This document shows, piece after piece, positions 15,314 to 21,649 of a stretch of 24,067 nucleotides of DNA (the first letter of the stretch is position 1; every line of letters begins with the position of its first letter). Source of the stretch: CAYLHS01 sp964594235 (GTDB taxonomy: Bacteria > Actinomycetota > Acidimicrobiia > Spongiisociales > UBA4744); assembly GCA_964594235.1 (NCBI GenBank), contig CAZQMF010000027.1, positions 1 to 24,067 on the forward strand, in the 5' to 3' direction. Below the pieces are notes generated by a model. It searched no databases, had not been told where the DNA came from, and saw nothing but the letters and a program-made list of their open reading frames with translations. The position numbers and the translations under genes were made by a program.

Positions 15314-15918
15314 CAGGCTCCTCCTACCATCTGCGCGACCTCTTTGCCCCACGCCCTCCAGTCCACCAAGGGATCTTCCTCGCGGGCTGTTTCTCCGGCC
15401 GATGCGTTGACGGCGAGGATCGCCTGCCGGTTGCGCCCCTCTTTGATGATGTCGTTGAGTTCCCCGTAGACGAGCGCTCCGACCTTGCACGCCTCCACGC
15501 ACGCGGGTTCCATGCCGTGCCGTACCCGGTCGAAGCAGCCGTCGCACTTGGTTGCGACGACTCTGGGCGGCGCTGCGTTTGCCTGAACGTGGAACGTGAT
15601 GGTGTCGAACGGGCAGACCATGGCGCACATCGCACACGCGATGCACTTGTCGATGTCGATGAGCACGATCTCGTTGTCGCGAGAGATGGCGCCCGTCGGG
15701 CAGACCTGCTGGCAGGGCGCGGGATTGCAATGGCGGCACTTGTTGGGGAATGAACTTCCCTGGTATGGCCCGATCTCGACGTGGATCCTGGGCTTGGGCG
15801 GGGGATCCTCGAAGATCGCGAGGAACGGTTCCTTGCTGTGGGAGTGCTCGACTGCGCACGCGAACTCGCACTGGCGACAGCCGATGCACTGCAGGGGGTC
15901 GACGAATACGGTCTTCAC
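15313..15918 (-). CDS. cooF: CooF-like four-cluster ferredoxin, electron carrier for CO dehydrogenase
   Basis: A 201-aa polyferredoxin with 16 cysteines arranged for four [4Fe-4S] clusters: C11-C14-C17-C21, C61-C64-C69-C73, C92-C95-C98-C102 and C125-C128-C140-C144. It belongs to the HycB/DmsB/CooF family and would carry electrons from the CooS D/B-clusters to the flavoprotein encoded two genes downstream. It starts with GTG at 15918 behind a very strong ribosome binding site (GAGGAGGTGG, 4 nt spacing); a longer open frame upstream crosses the intergenic region and the divergent gene and is not coding. It is the first gene of the operon, with a structured leader upstream. No Tat signal, so cytoplasmic. 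Confidence 0.93.
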   Translation of the reverse strand: MKTVFVDPLQCIGCRQCEFACAVEHSHSKEPFLAIFEDPPPKPRIHVEIGPYQGSSFPNKCRHCNPAPCQQVCPTGAISRDNEIVLIDIDKCIACAMCAMVCPFDTITFHVQANAAPPRVVATKCDGCFDRVRHGMEPACVEACKVGALVYGELNDIIKEGRNRQAILAVNASAGETAREEDPLVDWRAWGKEVAQMVGGA

Positions 15919-15973
15919 ATGACCACCTCCTCGGGTTCGTCGAACCGGGTCGAGATGCCGCGTCGGAGACACA

Positions 15974-16014
15974 ACCGCCGGGAACGAGGGGGCCGGGAGA
16001 CGGCCCCCGGCGGT
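15974..16014. promoter_or_regulatory. Long GC-rich inverted repeat in the cooF / DUF2520 divergent intergenic region
   Basis: An inner perfect 8-bp stem (GGGGGCCG at 15988-15995 and CGGCCCCC at 16001-16008) encloses a 5-nt loop. An outer 6-bp stem (ACCGCC at 15974-15979 and GGCGGT at 16009-16014) extends it, with an 8-nt bulge on one side. It lies 56 nt upstream of the cooF start. It could be an operator, a leader RNA hairpin or a terminator shielding the two divergent units. There is no T-tract on either side. Confidence 0.6.
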
Positions 16015-16089
16015 CCAGCGGCCACGGCATCGGGCACCAGCCCTTTGTGGTTTCCAACCTACTCCCGCGTTTTCGCGCGTGGCGCCCGC

Positions 16090-16095
16090 TAGCCT
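16090..16095 (+). promoter_or_regulatory. Possible -10 element for the DUF2520-panC-coaX-lysS operon
   Basis: TAGCCT fits TANNNT and lies about 42 nt before the TTG start at 16138, with GGAGG at 16128-16132 between them. No -35 match is evident. A similar TAGCCT lies at 23964-23969 before clpC, and TAACCT precedes the sigma-factor gene, which may hint at a lineage-specific -10 preference. Weak evidence. Confidence 0.25.
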
Positions 16096-16137
16096 GATCA
16101 ACGGTCGGGTACCGAGGACTCGAACCTGGAGGACCCT

Positions 16138-16956
16138 TTGGACATCATCCTCGCCGGTCCGGGGCGCGCCGGCGGCGCCGTGTGCATTGCCGCGAAGCGG
16201 GCAGGGCATCGGATCGTCGCCGTCGCAGGACGTACATCGGACACGGTGCAGCGCGCCGCTCAACTGCTGGACGCCGTTCCCCTGCGTCTCTCCGACGAGT
16301 TTCCGCCGGCGGATCTTCTCATGATCGCCGTTCGTGACGATGTCATCGCGGACGTTGCCTCCCACATCCGAGCGCCACATGTCGGCGCGGTTGTACATCT
16401 CAGCGGGCTCACACCGATGGACGCGCTCCTGCCACTCCAGCGGACGGGTACCGCCATCGGCGTTCTCCACCCTCTCCAGACACTCCCCACGCCAGAAGCT
16501 GGGGCAGACGCGCTGGCCGGTTCGTGGATGGCGGTGACGACATCCGATGAACGGCTTCGGCTCGTTCTCGAAGCGCTTGTGACCTCGCTCGGAGCGCGTT
16601 CGTTCGCAGTTCCCGAAGCGGTCCGTGCCGTTTACCACGCCGCCGCCGCGGCCGCCGCCAGCGGCACCGTTGCGGTTCTGGCCATCGCCGAGGAGCTGTT
16701 CACGGCGGCTGGAGTCCCCTTCGATGCCGCCAGGCCGCTGGTCGATGCGGTCGTCGCCAACGCGTTCGGGCTCGGACCCGGCGCTGCTTTGACCGGGCCG
16801 ATCGCTCGGGGTGATGTCGGGACGGTCAGGGCACAGCTCGACGCCGTGCAAGAGCGGGCTCCGGAAGAGCTGGACCGATTCATCACGTTGGGCAGGCTCA
16901 TCTCAGACATCGCCGGGACCGCCGAGCTGTTCAAGGAGGTGTGGTGGACATCGTGA
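16138..16956 (+). CDS. DUF2520 Rossmann-fold protein (ProC/ketopantoate-reductase-like)
   Basis: A 272-aa protein with an N-terminal dinucleotide-binding fold (IILAGPGRAGGAV, 3-15; second-strand end VAVAGRTSD) and a C-terminal all-helical DUF2520 domain (from about 135, including YHAAAAAAASGTVA). This layout is that of F420- or NADP-dependent reductases such as pyrroline-5-carboxylate reductase or ketopantoate reductase. It is the standard gene upstream of panC in actinobacteria (Rv3603c), and a role in pantothenate synthesis is often suggested, but the reaction is not established. It starts with TTG at 16138 behind GGAGG. Its end overlaps panC. Confidence 0.88.
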   Translation: MDIILAGPGRAGGAVCIAAKRAGHRIVAVAGRTSDTVQRAAQLLDAVPLRLSDEFPPADLLMIAVRDDVIADVASHIRAPHVGAVVHLSGLTPMDALLPLQRTGTAIGVLHPLQTLPTPEAGADALAGSWMAVTTSDERLRLVLEALVTSLGARSFAVPEAVRAVYHAAAAAAASGTVAVLAIAEELFTAAGVPFDAARPLVDAVVANAFGLGPGAALTGPIARGDVGTVRAQLDAVQERAPEELDRFITLGRLISDIAGTAELFKEVWWTS

Positions 16957-17807
16957 CGACCTTCGACGAGGTCAGGGTGGCCCGTCGCGGCGTCGTCGGG
17001 CTCGTACCGACGATGGGGTATCTCCATGAGGGACACCTCTCACTCATGCGGACGGCGCGAGATACGACCGATACGGTGGTCGCAAGTCTGTTCGTCAATC
17101 CGCTTCAGTTCGGCGAGGGCGAGGACCTCGATCGGTACCCGCGAGATCTCGAGCGGGACGCCGAATGTGCCGCGGGGGTCGGTGTCGACGTGCTGTTCGC
17201 GCCGACGGTGGAGGAGATGTACCCGGCTGAACCGGTTGTGAGGGTCACCGTCGGGCGGCTCGCCGATCACCTCTGTGGCGCGTTCCGGCCGGGGCACTTC
17301 GAGGGTGTCGCGACGGTCGTCGCCAAGCTGTTCGCCGGCATCCGGCCCGACGTGGCGTTCTTTGGCCGCAAGGACGCCCAGCAGCTCGTCATCCTCGAGC
17401 GTCTCGCGATGGACCTGTCGTTTCCCGTGCGAGTCGTGGGGTGTCCGATCGTGAGAGAGGCAGACGGGGTGGCCATGTCGAGTCGCAACGTGTACCTGTC
17501 GTCCGACCAGCGGGCGTCGGCCAGGGCCCTGTCGCGGGGACTCGCACGAGCGGTGGATGCAGTGACGGCGGGGGAGCGATCCGCCGCCACGCTCGTCGAT
17601 CTGGTTCGCGCCGAGTGCGACACCACGCCCGGTGTCGACGTGCAGTATGTCGAGATGGTGGACGCAGCGGGGCTACAACCGATCGAAACGCTCGACAGAG
17701 ACGCCATTCTGGCCATTGCGGCGTTCGTGGGTACGACCCGCCTGATCGACAATGCACACTTCTGGATCCAAGGGAACGAGATCGAGTTCGAACTCGGAGG
17801 CGCGTGA
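16944..17807 (+). CDS. panC: Pantothenate synthetase (pantoate-beta-alanine ligase)
   Basis: Joins pantoate and beta-alanine with ATP by a pantoyl-adenylate intermediate. The HIGH-like motif is in VPTMGYLHEGHLSLM, followed by the pantoate-site stretch SLFVNPLQFGEGEDL, the FEGVATVVAKLF block, FGRKDAQQL, and the KMSKS-like VAMSSRNVYLS. All conserved residues are present; length about 287 aa. Three in-frame GTGs (16941, 16944, 16953) are possible starts; I chose 16944 because AGGAGG ends at 16939. The start lies within the end of the DUF2520 gene. The stop overlaps the coaX ATG by one base. No panD follows, unlike in mycobacteria. Confidence 0.95.
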   Translation: MDIVTTFDEVRVARRGVVGLVPTMGYLHEGHLSLMRTARDTTDTVVASLFVNPLQFGEGEDLDRYPRDLERDAECAAGVGVDVLFAPTVEEMYPAEPVVRVTVGRLADHLCGAFRPGHFEGVATVVAKLFAGIRPDVAFFGRKDAQQLVILERLAMDLSFPVRVVGCPIVREADGVAMSSRNVYLSSDQRASARALSRGLARAVDAVTAGERSAATLVDLVRAECDTTPGVDVQYVEMVDAAGLQPIETLDRDAILAIAAFVGTTRLIDNAHFWIQGNEIEFELGGA

Positions 17808-18571
17808 TGCTGCTCGCAATCGACATGGGAAACACGCAGACGGTCGTTGGTCTGTTCGATGATCAGGGGCTGGTGCACCACTGGCGATTCGCTACCGAAC
17901 AATCTCGGACGGCGGACGATTACCGGCTGCTGCTTCGCGGACTCTTCGATCTCGACGAGATCGACGTGGATTCGATCACCGGTGTGGTGCTGTCGTCGGT
18001 CGTGCCGCACGCGACGGAAGCGTTGAGGGATGCGTCCGAGATGATCGAAGGCGATGTGTTGATCGTCGGGCCCGGCATCAAGACGGGAATGCCGATCCTC
18101 ATCGACAATCCGAAGGAGGTCGGAGCGGATCGCATCGTCAACGCGGTCGCCGTCCGTCACGTCTACGGTGCCCCGGCCGTGGTGGTCGACTTCGGGACCT
18201 CCACGAACTTCGACGTCGTAGGCAGAGACGGCGAGTACCTGGGGGGCGCCATCGCTCCAGGGCTGGAGGTGTCGATGGATGCGCTCGTGTCCGCGACCGC
18301 AGCGCTACGTCGAGTGTCGCTTGAAGCGCCGCGAGGTCCTGTCGGCAAAGGAACCGTGGAGGCGATGCAGTCGGGTCTGCTCTACGGGCATGCCGGTCTG
18401 GTCGACGGGATCGTGGGCCGCATCGTCGACGAGCTCGGTCCGGACACGACGACCGTCGCGACCGGGGGGCTTGCACCGGTCATCGTGCCACACTGCTCGA
18501 CGGTGGATCACATGGACGAGTTCCTCACACTCACAGGCTTGCGGCTCCTGTGGGAGCGCAACGGAGGGTAA
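17807..18571 (+). CDS. coaX: Type III pantothenate kinase
   Basis: Phosphorylates pantothenate, the first step of CoA synthesis, using the ASKHA fold of the CoaX type. The 254-aa protein shows the P-loop-like AIDMGNTQTVVGLF (4-17), the GADRIVNA stretch, the second phosphate motif VVDFGTSTNFDVV, the GGAIAPGLEVS block and a late VATGG adenosine motif. The ATG at 17807 follows GGAGG with 6-nt spacing and shares a base with the panC stop, so pantothenate synthesis and its phosphorylation are coupled. A GTG one codon earlier is possible. Confidence 0.95.
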   Translation: MLLAIDMGNTQTVVGLFDDQGLVHHWRFATEQSRTADDYRLLLRGLFDLDEIDVDSITGVVLSSVVPHATEALRDASEMIEGDVLIVGPGIKTGMPILIDNPKEVGADRIVNAVAVRHVYGAPAVVVDFGTSTNFDVVGRDGEYLGGAIAPGLEVSMDALVSATAALRRVSLEAPRGPVGKGTVEAMQSGLLYGHAGLVDGIVGRIVDELGPDTTTVATGGLAPVIVPHCSTVDHMDEFLTLTGLRLLWERNGG

Positions 18572-18583
18572 GGTGCAGCGCCG

Positions 18584-20074
18584 ATGACTGAAGCGCACCT
18601 CACCGAAGACGCACTCGTCGCTCAACGTGCAGAGAAGGTGGACGAGATCCGCCGTCGCGGTGGAGACCCGTACCCACCGAGGTTCGCGCGAACCCGAACG
18701 GCGCTTGAAGTGGCCGAAGGGCACGCTGACCTTCCGCCCGGATCTTCGACGGGGGAGATCGTGTCGGTCGCCGGCAGGCTGATGAACATCAGACGTTTGG
18801 GGAGTCTGAGCTTTGGGGTGCTCCAAGACGTCACGGGCCAGATCCAGCTGTTCGTCGATCGTCGCACGATGGGGGATGAGGCATTCGAACGATTCGATGA
18901 GGTCATCGATTCGGGCGATTGGGTCGGCGCTACCGGCGAAGTCATCACCACCAAGCGGGGTGAGCTGAGCGTCAAGACCAACGAGGTCGCTCTGCTCTCC
19001 AAGGCGTTGCGTACCCTGCCCGAGAAGTGGCACGGGCTCCAGGACAAAGAGACCAGATTCCGGCAGCGGTACCTGGATCTGCTCACCAGCGAGGAGGCCC
19101 GTCGCGTCGCGAATGTGAGGATCGACGTCATCGCCGCGCTCAGGCGGGCGTTCACGGAGCGGGCGTTCGTGGAGGTCGAGACGCCGATGCTTCAAGCCGA
19201 GGCGGGTGGCGCGCTCGCTCGACCGTTCACGACTCATCACAACGCGCTCGACATCGATCTGTACCTACGAATCGCCACCGAGCTGCACCTCAAACGGCTC
19301 GTGATCGGCGGCATGGAGCGTGTATTCGAACTCGGTCGGGTGTTCCGCAACGAGGGGATCGACTCGACCCACAATCCGGAGTTCACGACGCTGGAGGCGT
19401 ATCAGGCGTTCGCCGACTACCACGACATCATGGAGCTGATGGAAGGTGTCGTTCCCGAGACGGCGGTTGCCGCAACAGGGGGGACGGTCATCGAGTATCA
19501 GGGAAGGACCATCGACCTGACCCCGCCCTATCGCCGGATTCCACTGCTCGATCTGGTTGCCGAAGCGACCGGGGTGCCGGTGTCGTTCGGTATGTCCCGC
19601 GACGAACTCGCAGAGCTGTGCCGAAACCACGGCATCACGCCCCATCCCGTTTGGGGCAAGGGCAAGCTCATCGTTGAGCTCTATGAGCGACTGGTCGAGC
19701 CCGGGCTGTGGGAGCCGATATTCGTGATCGACTACCCCAGAGAGACGTCGCCTCTGGCCCGCAAACACCGAGACGATCCCGATCTCACCGAGCGGTTCGA
19801 GCTGTTCGCCGGAGGGATGGAGCTGTGCAACGCATTCAGCGAGTTGACCGATCCCGCGGATCAGCGACAACGGTTCCAGGCGCAGGCCCGAGCCAAGGCG
19901 GAGGGTGAGGAGGAGACCCACCCGATCGACGAGGATTTCCTGCGGGCGCTCGAATACGGCATGCCTCCGACCGGAGGTCTTGGCATCGGTGTCGACAGAC
20001 TCGTGATGCTGCTCGCCGACGAACCGACGATCAGAGAGGTCGTGTTGTTCCCGACGATGCGTCCAGAGGGATAG
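18584..20074 (+). CDS. lysS: Lysyl-tRNA synthetase, class II
   Basis: Charges tRNA-Lys. The 496-aa protein has the N-terminal OB-fold anticodon-binding domain (about 55-150) and the class II catalytic core: motif 1 around FVEVETPML, motif 2 VFRNEGIDSTHNPEFTTLE, and motif 3 GLGIGVDRLVMLL near the C-terminus. Nothing is missing. The ATG at 18584, 12 nt after the coaX stop, follows AAGGTG at a good distance. In mycobacteria lysS is followed by lsr2 and clpC; here a minus-strand block lies between lysS and clpC instead. Confidence 0.96.
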   Translation: MTEAHLTEDALVAQRAEKVDEIRRRGGDPYPPRFARTRTALEVAEGHADLPPGSSTGEIVSVAGRLMNIRRLGSLSFGVLQDVTGQIQLFVDRRTMGDEAFERFDEVIDSGDWVGATGEVITTKRGELSVKTNEVALLSKALRTLPEKWHGLQDKETRFRQRYLDLLTSEEARRVANVRIDVIAALRRAFTERAFVEVETPMLQAEAGGALARPFTTHHNALDIDLYLRIATELHLKRLVIGGMERVFELGRVFRNEGIDSTHNPEFTTLEAYQAFADYHDIMELMEGVVPETAVAATGGTVIEYQGRTIDLTPPYRRIPLLDLVAEATGVPVSFGMSRDELAELCRNHGITPHPVWGKGKLIVELYERLVEPGLWEPIFVIDYPRETSPLARKHRDDPDLTERFELFAGGMELCNAFSELTDPADQRQRFQAQARAKAEGEEETHPIDEDFLRALEYGMPPTGGLGIGVDRLVMLLADEPTIREVVLFPTMRPEG

Positions 20075-20085
20075 CGACCCACCTG

Positions 20086-20132
20086 TTCTTGCGTGAGAGA
20101 GGTGTGAAATAGCCACCTATCTCACGCAAGAA
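20086..20132. repeat. 47-bp inverted repeat (19-bp arms) after lysS
   Basis: The arms 20086-20104 and 20114-20132 are complementary at 18 of 19 positions and enclose a 9-nt loop (TGAAATAGC). The outer ends are TTCTTGCGTGAGA and TCTCACGCAAGAA. It sits 11 nt after the lysS stop, on the tail-to-tail boundary, so it could terminate transcription from both sides, though it lacks a T-tract. The right arm also begins exactly where the truncated ABC gene loses similarity to its family, which suggests that it is a mobile palindromic element or marks a deletion junction. Confidence 0.75.
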
Positions 20133-20245
20133 GCGTCTAGACCGAAGATCGTTCCGGCGGGAATGTCGAGCGTCAACTCGTCCAGCGCAGTCACAGTCGC
20201 GTAGCGTTTCGTGAGGTCACGCACCGAGATGGCCGGTTCACTCAT
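20117..20245 (-). pseudogene. Truncated ABC transporter ATP-binding protein, N-terminal remnant
   Basis: From an ATG at 20245 the minus strand reads 42 codons to a TAG at 20117. The first 36 residues match the start of an ABC ATPase: SVRDLTKRYATVTALDEL (A-loop Tyr in KRY) followed by LDIPAGTIFGL, the strand that normally leads straight into the Walker A LGPNGAGKTT. Similarity stops just there, the frame runs into the inverted repeat (about 20132), and no Walker A or later motif exists. The start lies 27 nt after the aminotransferase stop, as expected of a downstream operon partner. The product would be non-functional. Identity as an ABC ATPase is from the motif order only. Confidence 0.75.
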
Positions 20246-20272
20246 CGGCGGCATCGTACTTCCGACCGGAGG

Positions 20273-21415
20273 TCAGCCCGCTGCCCACGCGATCAGGCGG
20301 GACGCAGCATCGGCGATGTCCCGGGTCGACTCTGCATACGAGAACCGCACGTACTTGTGCCCGTCGACCGGGTCGAAGTCGATCCCGGGGGTGGCGGCGA
20401 CCCCGAGGGTGTCCAGCCATGTGCGACAGAGCTCCTGGCTGTCGTCGGTGAGGTGGGAGACGTCCGCGTACACGTAGAACGCACCCTCTGCCGGCGCAAG
20501 CCGATCGATACCGGCTTCGCTCAGCCCTGACATCAGAAGGTCGCGGTTCGTCGAGTACCTTGCGACGTTGGCGTCCAGCTCATCCCTGCAGTCGAAGGCC
20601 GTCACCGCGGCAATCTGCGAGAGCGTCGGCGGCGAGATGAACAGATTCTGGGCAAGTCGTTCGACGGGGTCGATGAGCTCGGCGGGGAGAACGAGCCATC
20701 CCAGCCGCCAACCGGTCATCGAGTAGTACTTCGAGAAGGACTGCACGACGATCGCGGTGTCGGAGTGCGCGGCGGCCGTAGGGGCGTCGGCCCCGTAGGT
20801 GATGCCGTGGTAGATCTCGTCGGAGATCATGCGGATCCCGCGGGATGTCGAGTAGTCGGCGAGCGTCGCCATCTCCTCTGGTCGAAGGATCGTTCCCGTC
20901 GGGTTGGCCGGGCTCGCGACGACCAGGCCATCAAGCGGACCTGCCACGTCGAGGAGCCGTGGTGTGGGATTGAATCGCGTCTCGGGGCCGACGGGGATCG
21001 GAACGACCGTGACCTCGAGGGCCTGGAGGATGTTCCGGTAGGCTGCGTACCCCGGCTGGGTGATCGCGACCCGATCACCGGCGTCGAAGGCTGCCAGCGT
21101 GGCAAGGACGAACCCGCCTGAGGCGCCGACGGTGATCGCGATCCTCTCGATCGGGACGGGCAGACCGTACGTGTCCAGGTAGTGCCCCGATATGCGATCG
21201 CGGAGTTCGCGAATGCCCGTTGCTTCGGTATAGCCGAGCCGGTTGGAGGTCATGGCACTCTGCGCGGCCTGCCGTACCCGCTCAGGTGCCGGGGTAGACG
21301 GTTGACCGACCTCCAGATGGAGCACGTCGCCGATCATCCTCTGACGGCGCTCGGCGGCCTTCATGACCTCCATGACATAGAACGGAGCGACCCCTGAGCG
21401 TCGCGACGACTTCAT
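20273..21415 (-). CDS. PLP-dependent class I/II aminotransferase
   Basis: A fold-type I aminotransferase of 380 aa, of the aspartate-aminotransferase-like family. Visible landmarks are the LEVGQPSTPAP N-terminal substrate loop, GYTEATGIRELR, the cofactor-site VASPANPTGTIL (Asn of NPTG), SDEIYHGITYG (Asp and Tyr of the PLP ring site), the Schiff-base lysine in QSFSKYYSMTGWRLGW, and the carboxylate-binding Arg in YVRFSYAES. All catalytic residues are kept. The amino-acid specificity cannot be read from sequence alone. It starts with ATG at 21415. The ABC remnant downstream on the same strand suggests it once headed a transport-linked operon. Confidence 0.9.
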   Translation of the reverse strand: MKSSRRSGVAPFYVMEVMKAAERRQRMIGDVLHLEVGQPSTPAPERVRQAAQSAMTSNRLGYTEATGIRELRDRISGHYLDTYGLPVPIERIAITVGASGGFVLATLAAFDAGDRVAITQPGYAAYRNILQALEVTVVPIPVGPETRFNPTPRLLDVAGPLDGLVVASPANPTGTILRPEEMATLADYSTSRGIRMISDEIYHGITYGADAPTAAAHSDTAIVVQSFSKYYSMTGWRLGWLVLPAELIDPVERLAQNLFISPPTLSQIAAVTAFDCRDELDANVARYSTNRDLLMSGLSEAGIDRLAPAEGAFYVYADVSHLTDDSQELCRTWLDTLGVAATPGIDFDPVDGHKYVRFSYAESTRDIADAASRLIAWAAG

Positions 21416-21442
21416 GGCCGCAGTCTACGTTGGTGGGGACGG

Positions 21443-21511
21443 CCCCCTCCGTCCTCGGCCTTCGGCCGAGTCCACCTCCCCCAACGTCGCCCTTCGGGCT
21501 CCTGGGGGAGG
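21443..21511. repeat. GC-rich palindromic element with nested hairpins
   Basis: Three C/G-tract boxes (CCCCCTCC at 21443, CCTCCCCCA at 21475-21483, TGGGGGAGG at 21503-21511) frame two hairpins. The first is CTCGGCC-TTC-GGCCGAG (21454-21470). The second pairs the last two boxes and nests a small GCCC-TTC-GGGC stem. Elements of this style (GGGGGAGG boxes around short GC hairpins) occur as dispersed repeats in many genomes. It lies in the non-coding gap between the aminotransferase and the next minus-strand gene. Confidence 0.6.
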
Positions 21512-21597
21512 AGACGGGCGGCGAGCTTGGCTTGTCGGTGTTCGGTGGAACATCGCCTTGCGGTCTCGTGTTGTCGCTGGCCGCGTGCCTACTGAGA

Positions 21598-21629
21598 ACT
21601 GACAACTGAAGACTGACAACTGAAGACTG
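21598..21629. repeat. Tandem 14-bp repeat, 2.3 copies
   Basis: The unit ACTGACAACTGAAG occurs at 21598-21611 and again at 21612-21625 without change, followed by a partial copy ACTG. The AT-richer composition stands out from its neighbours. It is adjacent to the palindromic element on one side and a GCGGCC hairpin on the other, so the whole gap looks like a composite repeat region. Confidence 0.7.
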
Positions 21630-21643
21630 CGGCCAAAGGCCGC
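21629..21643 (-). terminator. Hairpin just downstream of the OB-like hypothetical gene
   Basis: GCGGCC-AAA-GGCCGC is a perfect 6-bp stem with a 3-nt loop, 6 nt beyond the stop of the minus-strand gene ending at 21650. It is well placed for a terminator, but no run of T follows it on the minus strand. Confidence 0.4.
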
Positions 21644-21649
21644 TCTTCA

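Noticed and set aside
11332..15918. Wood-Ljungdahl or hydrogenogenic CO operon
   Set aside because: No acetyl-CoA synthase, corrinoid protein, Ech-type hydrogenase, CooA or CooJ/CooT was seen; only a stand-alone CODH module can be supported.
13397..16057. A CooS reading frame extended to 886 codons
   Set aside because: The part upstream of 15313 overlaps cooF in another frame and has no family similarity; the ATG at 15313 is coupled to the cooF stop and gives the normal CooS length.
15313..16851. A CooF reading frame extended to 512 codons
   Set aside because: The extension runs through the divergent intergenic region and antisense to DUF2520; the GTG at 15918 has a near-perfect ribosome binding site and gives a normal CooF.
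20086..20132. Insertion sequence ends
   Set aside because: No transposase and no space for one between the arms; kept as an inverted repeat or possible terminator instead.
21598..21629. Possible CRISPR array
   Set aside because: The 14-bp units are adjacent with no spacers, only 2.3 copies exist, and there are no cas genes.
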